Assembly (NCBI RefSeq): GCF_012932915.1
Contig: NZ_VCQU01000007.1
Span: forward strand, 341,300-405,299
Origin: Antrihabitans stalactiti
GTDB taxonomy: Bacteria > Actinomycetota > Actinomycetes > Mycobacteriales > Mycobacteriaceae
Length of the DNA stretch: 64,000 nt
Reading direction: 5' to 3'
Shown here: one piece after another, positions 25,048 to 33,432 of the stretch
Position numbering within the stretch: position 1 is the first letter of the stretch
Layout: each line of letters starts with the position of its first letter
Made by a program: the position numbers and the translations under genes
Notes under the pieces: model-generated
What the model saw: only the letters and a program-made list of their open reading frames with translations
What the model was told of the DNA's origin: nothing
Databases searched by the model: none

Positions 25048-26169
25048 TTGGCAGGAAAAGCTCGGGCATCGGGGTCCAAACGATCATTCGGCGGTCTACG
25101 ACAGCTGCCGTCAGGTCGGTGGCAGGCGCAGTACACGGCGCCCGACGGGCTGCCGTTCAAAGCACCTCGCACGTTCCAAGCGAAGGACGACGCGGTCGCC
25201 TGGCTCGCGGCCGAACGTCGCCGTATCGAGCTCGGAACGTGGACGCGCCAGCTCCAAACCGATGTGCCAAGAAGGACATTGACTTTGGCTACGTACGCAG
25301 ACCGCTGGTGGAGCCAGACCGAGAGCCGCCACAAACCGCGTACCCGAACGTTGAACCGCGGGTATCTCGACCGCGTCATTCTGCCCGAGTTAGGAACCAC
25401 TCCCCTGACGGCGCTCACCGTCAGCTGTATTCGCGAATGGTTCGCCGGCCTGGACGCCTTCCCAACCCGAAATGCCAATGCCTACTCGCTGTTACGAACA
25501 ATCCTCAATCAAGCAGTGGACGACGAACTGATCGCGGCAAACCCGTGTCGGATCCGCGGCGGCTCGGTCAAACATCGCAAGGTCGAGCCCGTGGTGCTGT
25601 CGCCTGCCGAAATGCGCGAACTCATGTCGCGACTCCCCGATCAATGGCGCGCACTGATTCTGCTCGCTGCGATGTCGGGCCTTCGATGGGGCGAGGTCGC
25701 TGCGTTGCGCCGCTCGGACCTAGATCTGTCCCCAAACGGAATGTTGGTCACCGTCGCCCGAGGGCTGACGAAGGATCGCGGAACATGGGTGGTCGGCCGC
25801 CCGAAGTCACGGACCGCGCTGCGGACAGTCCCTTTGCCCGAAGCGCTACGGCCGTTGCTCGTCGAACAGATCGAGCGCTGGGCCGAGCCAGGCCGCGCGG
25901 GCCTGTTGTTCCCCTCGAAGCACGGCGGCTTCCTCGATGCGACTGCCCCACGACGAGCCTTGACTCGCGCACTTGCCGCGATGCAGTACCCGCATATGCG
26001 ACTTCACGACCTAAGACACTCGGCAGCAACGATTTTCGCCCAAGCTGGCTCGACATTGAGTGATCACATGGCGCTGATGGGGCACTCGTCATCGGCGATG
26101 TCCGCGAGGTACGTCGGCACATCCGCAGCTCGGAATCGTGTTCTGATCGAAGGTATTTGGACGGATTGA
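25048..26169 (+). CDS. Tyrosine-type site-specific integrase
   Basis: The 373-residue recombinase has an N-terminal arm-binding domain (FGGLRQLPSGRWQAQYTAPDG), a SAM-like core-binding domain (TLATYADRWWSQTESRHKPRTRTLNRGYLDRVILPELG) and a full catalytic domain: Arg in MSGLRWGEVAALR, H-x-x-R in LHDLRHSAATIFAQAG, His in MGHSSSAMSARY and the Tyr nucleophile directly after. A strong GGAGGAGGG precedes TTG 25048, which is chosen as start; an earlier in-frame TTG at 24985 has no site. It sits beside the tRNA fragment and marks an integrated element. Its N-terminal half is duplicated at 15425-15710. Confidence 0.93.
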   Translation: MAGKARASGSKRSFGGLRQLPSGRWQAQYTAPDGLPFKAPRTFQAKDDAVAWLAAERRRIELGTWTRQLQTDVPRRTLTLATYADRWWSQTESRHKPRTRTLNRGYLDRVILPELGTTPLTALTVSCIREWFAGLDAFPTRNANAYSLLRTILNQAVDDELIAANPCRIRGGSVKHRKVEPVVLSPAEMRELMSRLPDQWRALILLAAMSGLRWGEVAALRRSDLDLSPNGMLVTVARGLTKDRGTWVVGRPKSRTALRTVPLPEALRPLLVEQIERWAEPGRAGLLFPSKHGGFLDATAPRRALTRALAAMQYPHMRLHDLRHSAATIFAQAGSTLSDHMALMGHSSSAMSARYVGTSAARNRVLIEGIWTD

Positions 26170-26266
26170 CCGCGTTCGCACCTGACGACGGAGGTGTGGC
26201 AGGGTGGGACCGCTTTGACGGAACCTGGTCCAATCCCAGTATCGCGTACCACAGTTAGACCAGGTC

Positions 26267-26293
26267 AGGCCCCCTTTCGAGGGGGCCTTTCTT
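26267..26293 (+). terminator. Rho-independent terminator after integrase
   Basis: A strong hairpin with arms AGGCCCCC and GGGGGCCT around a TTTCGA loop (stem 26267-26274 and 26281-26288) is followed by a T-rich tract. It lies 97 bases after the integrase stop. Confidence 0.85.
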
Positions 26294-26678
26294 GTCGCCG
26301 TCGTCTTATCGTGGTCTTAGCAAAGTTAGAAACAACGATCAACCTGTTGTTACGCGCGCGGATCGACGGCACCATCGCAGCAGCTGAGGTGTCACAAGCC
26401 ATTGGACCCTATTCTGCGGGAAGTGCGGACTAGCCCTTGGCAGATCGCGGTTAGCCGACTGCGCACAGACGTCTGGCGATCTGATCAGTTTCTCGCTAGC
26501 GCGGGACGCAAGTGGTCACTGTCCCCAATTGCACCTTGCGGTGACGCGATCCCGGCTGGCTTCGATGCAGCTGGTCACCCGTCTGCGATTGTTCCAAATT
26601 CGGTCCGCTGCAAATTTCATCGAGTCGTAGGCCACTGCCCCGGGGTCGAACGTCAGAACATGGTGGTGCTTCGCCAAG
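26294..26678. other. Stretch without a supported gene
   Basis: Open frames run on both strands (for example plus from 26402, minus 26713-26516), but none has a ribosome binding site plus recognisable protein features. Base composition is somewhat lower in G+C than the flanks, as expected for an imported island. Confidence 0.4.
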
Positions 26679-26888
26679 TCAGGAGGCTGTCGGACGCTTC
26701 CTTGCCGGTACATCCGAGATATGGTCGGGACAATAATCACCGTCGGGTCGGATCGCCCAGCCACGACCCGACGCCATCGCCCGGGCATCGGCAACATCAC
26801 CCTTGGCCACTTTCACCGAGACGTCACTGGAGCAACCCGCGTGATTGCACTTCACCCGTACTTCGCTGGCTCCGATCACAATCGTCAT
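26679..26888 (-). CDS. Small Cys-rich island protein
   Basis: The 69-residue product reads like a real small protein: strand-like MTIVIGASEVRVKCNHAGCSSDVSV, then DVADARAMASGRGWAIRPDGDYCPDH. Cys at 14 and 19 and the C-P-x-H near residue 55 could bind one zinc ion. Proteins of this size and pattern are common in actinobacterial prophage-like islands, where they have no assigned role. ATG 26888 is chosen; an open frame continues upstream without similarity. Confidence 0.55.
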   Translation of the reverse strand: MTIVIGASEVRVKCNHAGCSSDVSVKVAKGDVADARAMASGRGWAIRPDGDYCPDHISDVPARKRPTAS

Positions 26889-27136
26889 CGCCGTCACGCC
26901 CCCCACCCTTTGCTGATCCCCGTCCGACACCAACGCTAGACGCAGATCGGCTGAACACGCGACTCGAGCGTGCTGTCCTCAAGGGTGTTCGGTAGGGCGC
27001 GAATGTGTTGATCCCACCAACTTTAACTGGACGACGCCGCGCAACGATCTCACATGGAGCGCCCCGCAGCCCTCCGCAACGATTGCGCAGATTACGCGAC
27101 AGATCGGGGCGGCCGCCGCAGCAGGCGGCGTTGTTT

Positions 27137-27508
27137 TCACAGGGTAAGAGCGTCGTCGTGATCGTGTCGCGTGTGATCCCTCAGTTCCGGGAATCGGCGA
27201 TACCTCGGGGCTGGGCGGGCCAATTCTTCGCTCTCTGCACGTATGTCGTCGTTGAGGATGCGGGCGCGACGTTCTGCCGCCTCTTTCTTCAATCGACGCA
27301 CATTCGATGCGGCATGTTCGGCCTTCTCGATCCCGATGGTGATGTCGGAAATGCGCTCTGAGATCAACGCAATGAAGACGATCGCCAGGAAGGCGTCCGA
27401 TTCACTCGGTGTCGCATTTGCAACCACGGTTGACAACCGACCTAGTACCAGACCTGCAGCGACATCGGATCGAACCCAAACCATGATCCGTGAACGCGAG
27501 GTACACAC
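27137..27508 (-). CDS. Hypothetical protein with a hydrophobic segment and charged helix
   Basis: No family is recognised. A hydrophobic stretch FLAIVFIALISERISDITIGI is followed by a long charged helix (EKAEHAASNVRRLKKEAAERRARILNDDIRAESEEL), a coiled-coil-like pattern. The N-terminal 40 residues are less convincing and the true start may be internal. Its arrangement resembles the hypothetical protein at 24429-24893, and both flank the integrase region. Confidence 0.4.
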   Translation of the reverse strand: MCTSRSRIMVWVRSDVAAGLVLGRLSTVVANATPSESDAFLAIVFIALISERISDITIGIEKAEHAASNVRRLKKEAAERRARILNDDIRAESEELARPAPRYRRFPELRDHTRHDHDDALTL

Positions 27509-27590
27509 TCGAATGCCGAACGAGGGCAGGCAGGTCCGCCCAATGCTTTGACGAGACCATAGTGGTCGAAAATCGATGCCGCTCCGGCGG

Positions 27591-28217
27591 TCACGACCGC
27601 GAGAGGGACATCTGACTCGCTAGACCGAGGTAGCGAAGGGCGACCTCGGATATCCGCCTCCCAGTTTCGGCGCTATCCGACGTGGGCAGCACAACATGGC
27701 TGATCGTCAGCCGGATCAAGGCGTCGACACCATCGATGACGTCATCGCTGTCGAGCTGAGGGAAATGTTTTCCGATCCAACCCACTAGCCGTGCGGACGC
27801 GAGCTCGAGCATCGACGCCGACGTGGTCAGCAGCGGCAGCACGCCAGTCTCTTCGGGGCGGCTGTCGGCACCAGGAGACGTAAGCACCGACTTCAACAGC
27901 GGACTGGACGAGGCCTCGTTGAGCGTGTAGCGGACGGCAGCCGGGATCGCTTCTTCGAGAGCGTCGCGGTGGTCATCGAGCGTCGCTCCAATCCCCACCA
28001 AGAATCTCTCGGCCTCCTCCAACACGAGCGCGTCTCCGAGTCCTTGTTTGTCACCGAACTCCTTGTACAAGGTCGGACGCGACACTCCGATAAGTGCGGC
28101 GACCTCGCTGACTCGGACCCGATCCCAACCCTTTTCCAGGGTCAGCGCGTGCGCGGCACGGATTGCCTCCTTGCGCAAATGACGCCGAAACGACAACCGA
28201 ACAGATTCATCGACCAC
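27591..28217 (-). CDS. TetR-family transcriptional regulator
   Basis: The 208-residue product has a clear N-terminal TetR helix-turn-helix (RKEAIRAAHALTLEKGWDRVRVSEVAALIGVSRPTLYKEFGDKQGLGDALV) and a helical ligand domain. GTG 28217 is chosen because a palindrome (28221-28238) lies immediately upstream; the longer frame from 28241 would run through that palindrome. It is divergent from the thioesterase-P450-BtrH-like operon, so it is the probable local regulator of that operon and of itself. Confidence 0.9.
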   Translation of the reverse strand: MVDESVRLSFRRHLRKEAIRAAHALTLEKGWDRVRVSEVAALIGVSRPTLYKEFGDKQGLGDALVLEEAERFLVGIGATLDDHRDALEEAIPAAVRYTLNEASSSPLLKSVLTSPGADSRPEETGVLPLLTTSASMLELASARLVGWIGKHFPQLDSDDVIDGVDALIRLTISHVVLPTSDSAETGRRISEVALRYLGLASQMSLSRS

Positions 28218-28220
28218 GCA

Positions 28221-28238
28221 CCAAACTGTATCAGTTGG
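28221..28238. promoter_or_regulatory. Candidate operator of the P450 operon regulator
   Basis: CCAAACTG-TAT-CAGTTGG is an inverted repeat with one extra A in the left arm. It lies directly before the TetR start and about 220 bases before the thioesterase start. A TTGACA box at 28363-28368 could be the -35 element of the plus-strand promoter. Confidence 0.45.
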
Positions 28239-28460
28239 CACTTTTGTTCATAAATTTACAGTAACCGACCCTTGGTCCAACCGTAAACGCAGGCGGGCCG
28301 ACCTCGACACGCGGGTCGCGTTCGCGCTTTTTTCGTCGAAATCGCAGTTTTTGAACTTTTGTTGACACCGCAAGGGTTTTTGTATCCAATAGTCAGCGTG
28401 ACTAACGAAATCGGGAGTTGCGCAGTCAACGGAGCCGTTGGCACAGAAGTGAGGTACGTA

Positions 28461-28991
28461 ATGCACGACGCCCAGGACACCAGACCAACGTCATCTAATC
28501 CATACATGTCGGATTGGCTAAGTTCGATGCAGACCACTGCACATGATTCGGCTCTGCTTCCGCCCCATCACGGGGATTGCCTCGGGTGCGGTCCCGCGAA
28601 TCAACATGGGCACCACCTGCGCGCACGTCGACATGGGGACGGTGTAGTCGCAGCTCATGTCTTCGACGGACGCCATGTCGGCGCGCCGGGAATCGCTCAC
28701 GGCGGCGCAGTGGCGACAGTCTTAGACGACTTGTTCGGCTTCGCGCTGTATGTGGTCGGTGAACTGGCAGTCACACGCAAACTGGAAGTCGAGTACCTCG
28801 CCCCGGTATTACTCCAGACCGAGTACACCTTGCACGCCGAGATGCTGTCGCGAAACGGGCGCAAGCTACGACTCCGGGCGAGAGTGGAGGACCAAAACGG
28901 GCAAGTTGTTGCCACCGCCGACGCGCTTTTCATTGTGGTCGGTCCCGCGCACTTCACCAGTCGGGCCCCAGTCATTCAGGCCCGACGGTGA
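28461..28991 (+). CDS. PaaI-like hotdog-fold thioesterase
   Basis: The 176-residue product matches PaaI-type acyl-CoA/acyl-ACP thioesterases: CLGCGPANQHGHHLRARRHGDG, then VGAPGIAHGGAVATVLDDLFGFAL, where the HGG-x3-T-x2-D motif supplies the catalytic residues, and LEVEYLAPVLLQTEYTLHAEM in the central helix-sheet. GAGG six bases before ATG 28461 sets the start; the frame is open to 28359. Its stop overlaps the P450 start (GTGA), so the two are translated together. It could release an acid from a thioester for oxidation, or edit an acyl carrier; no carrier protein lies nearby. Confidence 0.88.
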   Translation: MHDAQDTRPTSSNPYMSDWLSSMQTTAHDSALLPPHHGDCLGCGPANQHGHHLRARRHGDGVVAAHVFDGRHVGAPGIAHGGAVATVLDDLFGFALYVVGELAVTRKLEVEYLAPVLLQTEYTLHAEMLSRNGRKLRLRARVEDQNGQVVATADALFIVVGPAHFTSRAPVIQARR

Positions 28992-30199
28992 CCGCACCCC
29001 CACGCGAGTTGCTGCTCGCTGCCCTGCTCACCGCTCATGGCCAGGCTGGCCCCTACGACGCCTTCCGCCGGCTCCGCGAAGCGCATCCGGCGATGTTGAC
29101 CCAGTCCGGCGTATTGGTATTGAGCCGTTACGACGACTGCGCCGCCGCACTGCGGGACCGCAGGCTCGGGAAGGTCGACGAGTCTCTCGGGTTCGGGCTG
29201 ACCGACATCCCAGAAGAATTACAACGCCAAGCCATGCACCGCTTCCGGCGCACGATGCTGTTTCGCAATCCACCCGACCATCAGCGCCTACGACGACTCG
29301 TTGCCGACGTATTCACTCCCCACCACGTCGAGGACCTCCGAGCCCGAATAGTCCTGCAAATCGATCGCCTACTCGACGGCATCGCCGATCAGCCGGTCGC
29401 AGATATCATCACCGAATTGGCATTGCCGTTGCCCGTCAACGTAATCGGCGACCTCCTCGGAGTCCCTGCCGAGGCTCGCTCCGCCGCCGCTCCTTTAGTA
29501 CGCGCACTGATCGCCTCGCTCGAACCCAGCGCAAACACTGCTGACCTCACCCGAGCGTGCGAGGCCGAAGACCAACTCGCCCACTACTTCTCCGAACTTA
29601 TGGCAGAAAAACGGGCTGATCCGTCTGACGACCTGCTCAGCCGGCTCGCCGCAGCCCGCGGCGACGACACTCTCGACGACGATGAATGCGTGGGCACCGC
29701 CATCTTGTTGTTCGCGGCAGGATTCGAAACCACGACAAACCTGATCGGCAACGGCGTCGCCGCGCTGCTTTCTCACCCCGATCAGATGGCGCTTCTACGC
29801 GAACGTCCGGATTTGGCCGCAACCGCAGTCGATGAACTGCTGCGCTACGACGCGCCTGTGCAAACCAATGGGCGGACCGTTCTCGAAGCAACTCGACTTG
29901 CCGGTATAGACCTGCGACCGGGCCAGGTCGTGCTCACCCTTCTCGGCGCCGCCAATCGAGACCCCGACCGGTTCCCCAATCCAGACGTGCTCGACATCAC
30001 TCGAACCGGAACCGTCCCACTGTCCTTCGGCGCTGGCATCCACTTCTGCCTCGGTGCACCGCTGGCTCGACTTGAAGGAACCGAATTGTTCCCACGCCTC
30101 GTCTCACGCTTTCCGCGGCTCACGCTGGCGAGTGAACCAATTTGGCGAACCGGAATGTCGTTTCGCGGATTGTCGAGCCTGAAAGTAGTCACCCGATGA
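28988..30199 (+). CDS. Cytochrome P450 monooxygenase
   Basis: The 403-residue soluble bacterial P450 has the oxygen-activating I-helix motif AGFETT at residues 244-249, the ExxR motif in DELLRYDAPVQTNGR, and the heme-binding loop FGAGIHFCLG with the axial Cys at 354; the PPDHQRLRRLV heme-propionate region is at 95-104. The GTG start overlaps the thioesterase stop, and its own stop overlaps the next start. No ferredoxin or reductase partner is encoded next to it, so it must use redox partners from elsewhere. The substrate is unknown. Confidence 0.96.
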   Translation: MTAPPRELLLAALLTAHGQAGPYDAFRRLREAHPAMLTQSGVLVLSRYDDCAAALRDRRLGKVDESLGFGLTDIPEELQRQAMHRFRRTMLFRNPPDHQRLRRLVADVFTPHHVEDLRARIVLQIDRLLDGIADQPVADIITELALPLPVNVIGDLLGVPAEARSAAAPLVRALIASLEPSANTADLTRACEAEDQLAHYFSELMAEKRADPSDDLLSRLAAARGDDTLDDDECVGTAILLFAAGFETTTNLIGNGVAALLSHPDQMALLRERPDLAATAVDELLRYDAPVQTNGRTVLEATRLAGIDLRPGQVVLTLLGAANRDPDRFPNPDVLDITRTGTVPLSFGAGIHFCLGAPLARLEGTELFPRLVSRFPRLTLASEPIWRTGMSFRGLSSLKVVTR

Positions 30200-31260
30200 C
30201 CCGAGTCCTGATCGACTACCCACATAAGAAAGCCGGCCATTGCGGTTCGGGCGCGCTGCGCGACCTAATGGAATGGGCCAAGCTCGGTTGGGGCGCACCA
30301 CCCAGCGAGGGCCTTGTGTTCACTCTCGGCGGGGCACTCGATTTCGCCTATATCCGGGACGTCACCTTGCAACCCCCGATCTACCTCGTCGGACGCGGAG
30401 CCGATATGGAACTTGACCTGCTGCACCGACTTGGCGCCCATACGGATTTACGCCAGACTGACGACGCCGACCTCGGATGGAAATGGGTCACCACCGAAAT
30501 CGACTCCGGACGGCCAGTCATGGTTTGGGCCGATATCGCCGAACTTCCCTACCTGCGCGTACGGCTCACGATGAGCCGCCACGACATCGTAGTCATCGGC
30601 TACGACGCCTCTGCGCGAATCGCCTACGTCATCGACAACGACCGCGACGCCGTCCAAACGGTTCCTTACGACGCGTTGGCACGAGCCCGCTCCTCTACCG
30701 GCTTCCCTATACCCACGCGCCACACCACCTACGTCGTCGACTGGCCAACATTCCCACCCGACCTCCTCACTACCGCGGCCGACGCCCTGCAGCGATCCGC
30801 CTACACGCTCCGCAACGGCGGACCCGGCATATTCGCCGCCGCATCACCGCACGTGGTTGCCGGAACAGGACTCGCCGGTGTCCGCGCCTTTTCCAACGAT
30901 CTGCGCCACTGGTCTGACAGCTTCGACACACCGACACTTCATGGCGCACTCGGCGCACTCGCTGCCTTCATTGAAAAAGCAGGCACCGGCGGCGGACTCT
31001 TCCGCTACCTCCTCTGCCAGGGATGCACTGACCTCAAGAACCACTCCCCCGACCCGGCCCTCCAGGCCGCCGCCGTCGCGGCGGGCCGAGCCGCACAAGC
31101 CTGGACGGCCGTCGCAGTAGCCGCTACTACCAGTGACCGCACCGCACAACAACGCGCCACTCATGCGGCCCAACTCGCCGCACTTCTGCCAGACCTCGAG
31201 GAGACCCTCGCCAACGCCCTCGCCGACGCCGCGCAGTCACTGGATGCCCGGGCGGATTGA
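30196..31260 (+). CDS. BtrH N-terminal/DUF4872-type cysteine acyltransferase-like protein
   Basis: The 354-residue product begins MTRVLIDYPHKKAGHCGSGALRDLMEW, the start expected of the BtrH family, with the candidate nucleophile Cys16 followed by Gly-Ser-Gly. A His in MSRHDIVVIGYDASARIAYVIDND and the adjacent Asp complete a papain-like Cys-His-Asp pattern. BtrH transfers an aminoacyl group from a carrier protein to the aminoglycoside in butirosin synthesis. The C-terminal part is helical and Ala-rich. It is translationally coupled to the P450 (ATGA). An acyl- or aminoacyl-transfer or amidase role is inferred from the family; the partner substrate is unknown. Confidence 0.8.
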   Translation: MTRVLIDYPHKKAGHCGSGALRDLMEWAKLGWGAPPSEGLVFTLGGALDFAYIRDVTLQPPIYLVGRGADMELDLLHRLGAHTDLRQTDDADLGWKWVTTEIDSGRPVMVWADIAELPYLRVRLTMSRHDIVVIGYDASARIAYVIDNDRDAVQTVPYDALARARSSTGFPIPTRHTTYVVDWPTFPPDLLTTAADALQRSAYTLRNGGPGIFAAASPHVVAGTGLAGVRAFSNDLRHWSDSFDTPTLHGALGALAAFIEKAGTGGGLFRYLLCQGCTDLKNHSPDPALQAAAVAAGRAAQAWTAVAVAATTSDRTAQQRATHAAQLAALLPDLEETLANALADAAQSLDARAD

Positions 31261-31879
31261 CAGCGCACCGAGTTTGAACTGGGGAATTCGATGATCGCAA
31301 TCGAGACCCTCGCTCGCCCGCTCGCTCTGAGCCCTTCCGGTCAATGGCAAGCGATTCGACCTGACGGGCTGTTCGATTGCCCCCTTGAACGCCGCCACGA
31401 AGGCACGAGGCCGTATCGAGGCGCGCGCCCGCGATCATCCAAGCCGAATTTCGGTTCGCGCGGGATCTGCAGTCCATCTGGGACCAGTGCTGGGCAACAG
31501 CGTATTTCTGGCGGCCCCATCCGTGGCCCCCAACGGCCAGGCTCGGCCATATCGGGTAGTTCGGTCCACCAGTTATAGCCCTGCCGGTACTGTTACTTCG
31601 GCTGGCCTGGATCTCAGTCGTGTCGTGCAAACACGGGAACCACGAGCACCGAATGTTGTTTATAAAGCGCCTATTTCAGATCCATTTGGGCCTCAGACCG
31701 GGGTTGGAGTAATGCCGTTACGGACTGTCCAGCCTGCTGCGAAACGCCTTGAACCTTGAAACTATGCATGACACAGAGTATCGTCCACTTGTCGCCTGAA
31801 AGTACTTGATCGTTTGCGGGCGAGAAGGCGCTGCGATGCAGCAAACAGTACGGACCGTGATGCCCCGAAGGAGGGTGGG
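31261..31879. other. Intergenic stretch without a supported gene
   Basis: About 620 bases follow the BtrH-like gene. Frames exist on both strands, but none has recognisable protein features. A small palindrome GCTGC-GAT-GCAGC lies at 31830-31842. Confidence 0.45.
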
Positions 31880-31982
31880 AACCCCAGCGATCGCGCAACA
31901 CCCGCCCTTCACGCGGATGTCAGGGATCCGCGGGGCCGCACTCAGCGGGGTCTGGTGAAGGTACCCCTCACAGGAGGACAGC
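31880..31982 (+). promoter_or_regulatory. Leader sequence shared with PF10118 copy 3
   Basis: The roughly 100 bases before the ATG are recognisably similar to 61645-61755 upstream of copy 3: blocks CAGCGATCG, GCAACACC, CGGATGT, ATC..CCGC and ACTCAG.GGGTC occur in the same order. The translations of the two leaders differ in every frame, so conservation acts on DNA or RNA. It may be promoter DNA or a structured 5' leader. CAGGAGGACAGC supplies the ribosome binding site. Confidence 0.6.
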
Positions 31983-32849
31983 ATGACCGCAAATCACGCA
32001 CCCGCACGGACGGCTCCGATCGACCGCGTCAAGACGCGGCGGATCAAGTTCGACTTCGGTGAGCCCACGCCGATGGTGCGCCACTTCGCGAACAACGACC
32101 TGGTGTTCAGCCATCTCATCGCCACGCTGTCGATGTCGTTCCCCGTTGGTGAAGAGTTGTTCATCCGGTCAGTGCGCCGGTACAGCGACCAGATCACCGA
32201 TCCCGTTCTGCGGCAGCAGATCCGTGGCTTCATCGGTCAAGAAATGTCGCACGGGCAAGAACACCGCCGGCTGAACGACAAGCTAGTGGAAATCGGTTAC
32301 AGCACCAGAATGGTGGACACCATCCTCAAAGGGGTACAGCGATTGGAAGAATGGTTGCCCCAACGTGCGCCCCTGGCGATGACCGCTGCAGCAGAGCACT
32401 TCACGGCAGTCCTCGCGGAGCGCATCCTGTCGGAGCAAGAGGTGCAGGACATGGCACACGACCGGGAGGTCAAGAACCTGCTCATGTGGCATGCGCTCGA
32501 GGAAGTCGAACATAAGGCCGTTGCTTTCGACGTTTACAAAGCCGTCGGCGGCCCCGAATGGTCGCGGATCGTGACGATGTTGGTGATGTTCGGCGCTGCG
32601 TTCCCGCTCATTGCTGCGGCAACCTTGGTTTCGGTGGTCCAGGATCCGGAGGGGCGCAACCCGATCCGGGTGGCCCGCGGAGTGGTGGCGACGCTACGGG
32701 GACCGCTCTTCAAGGGGATGACGCCCGTTCTCTTGCGATATGTGAGACCGGGATTCCATCCGAGCGACATCGATACCGAGCCGCTCCTCGAGCGTTGGCG
32801 TGCCGAATTATTTGGCACCGATGGCGTTCTCGTGGACCATCTCAAATAG
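31983..32849 (+). CDS. PF10118-type metal-dependent hydrolase family protein, copy 1
   Basis: The 288-residue protein belongs to the 'predicted metal-dependent hydrolase' family (PF10118-type), which looks like a helical diiron-type protein: E57 in PVGEELFIRS, E87-x2-H90-x2-E93-H94 in QEMSHGQEHRRLND, E138-H139 in AAAEHFTAVL, and E173-x3-H177 in HALEEVEHKAVAFD. One hydrophobic segment (MFGAAFPLIAAATLVSVV) follows. The reaction is unproven. GGAGG precedes ATG 31983. Copies 2 (49755-50654) and 3 (61756-62622) are close relatives; about 32 residues differ between copies 1 and 3, counted by eye. Confidence 0.88.
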   Translation: MTANHAPARTAPIDRVKTRRIKFDFGEPTPMVRHFANNDLVFSHLIATLSMSFPVGEELFIRSVRRYSDQITDPVLRQQIRGFIGQEMSHGQEHRRLNDKLVEIGYSTRMVDTILKGVQRLEEWLPQRAPLAMTAAAEHFTAVLAERILSEQEVQDMAHDREVKNLLMWHALEEVEHKAVAFDVYKAVGGPEWSRIVTMLVMFGAAFPLIAAATLVSVVQDPEGRNPIRVARGVVATLRGPLFKGMTPVLLRYVRPGFHPSDIDTEPLLERWRAELFGTDGVLVDHLK

Positions 32850-33432
32850 TTTCAATATGTCTCGTCACGTGTGATTCGACCGGCGCGCGCCCTCGTCGGC
32901 AATTGCCAGCGCCGCAAACAAACACAGCGCCTCGTTCACGTCGCGCAACGCAGAAGCGTGCGACGAGATCGAGGCGGATCGTGGTGGTCCGGTCGGCAAA
33001 AATGCCGACTACGTCACTACGGCGGCAACTTTTGTTGTTTGCTGTTGTCGAACCAAGATCTTCTTGGGGACTGCGGTGAACGCGAGCAGGTCCGCGCGCG
33101 TCGGCCAGGTGGGCGGCGACTCCTCAGCAGTTTGTCGGCGTGGGCGTCGATCATCCGATCACATTGCGCATCAACCTATTCCGGTCGTGCCGCACTGGGT
33201 TATCAGCTCGTGCTGGGCGCACCGGCCGCGGCGCAACCTAACCGGGTTGACCGTCGATGAGACCATGCGACGCCTGGCGAACCATGGGCGATCAGGTCGC
33301 CGAACGTAGCCAGCCGGCGCCGTCCTCGCTGCTCTAGCCAGGGAGAAACGACCCGGCGCGCAGCTTCTCCGACCGCGACCTCGAGTGACCCTCAATTCGT
33401 TTGGGGACCAATTCGACTGCGTCCCGAGATCC
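32850..33432. other. Intergenic stretch without a supported gene
   Basis: About 580 bases lie between convergent genes. The frames are short and Arg/Ser-rich, with no recognisable domain and no clear terminator. It may hold decayed coding sequence, but nothing can be named. Confidence 0.4.

Noticed and set aside
26224..26251. T-arm-like stem followed by CCA after the integrase
   Set aside because: CCTGG-TCCAATC-CCAGT then a 7-base strand and ACCA looks like a tRNA 3' end, but the T-loop has C at the usually invariant second position and no matching 5' acceptor strand lies upstream.
26516..26800. Minus-strand open frame next to the small Cys-rich gene
   Set aside because: It overlaps the better-supported 26679-26888 gene in another frame and shows no recognisable features.
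31127..31630. 167-codon minus-strand frame after the BtrH-like gene
   Set aside because: Arg/Ser/Gly-rich, partly antisense to the BtrH-like gene, no ribosome binding site.
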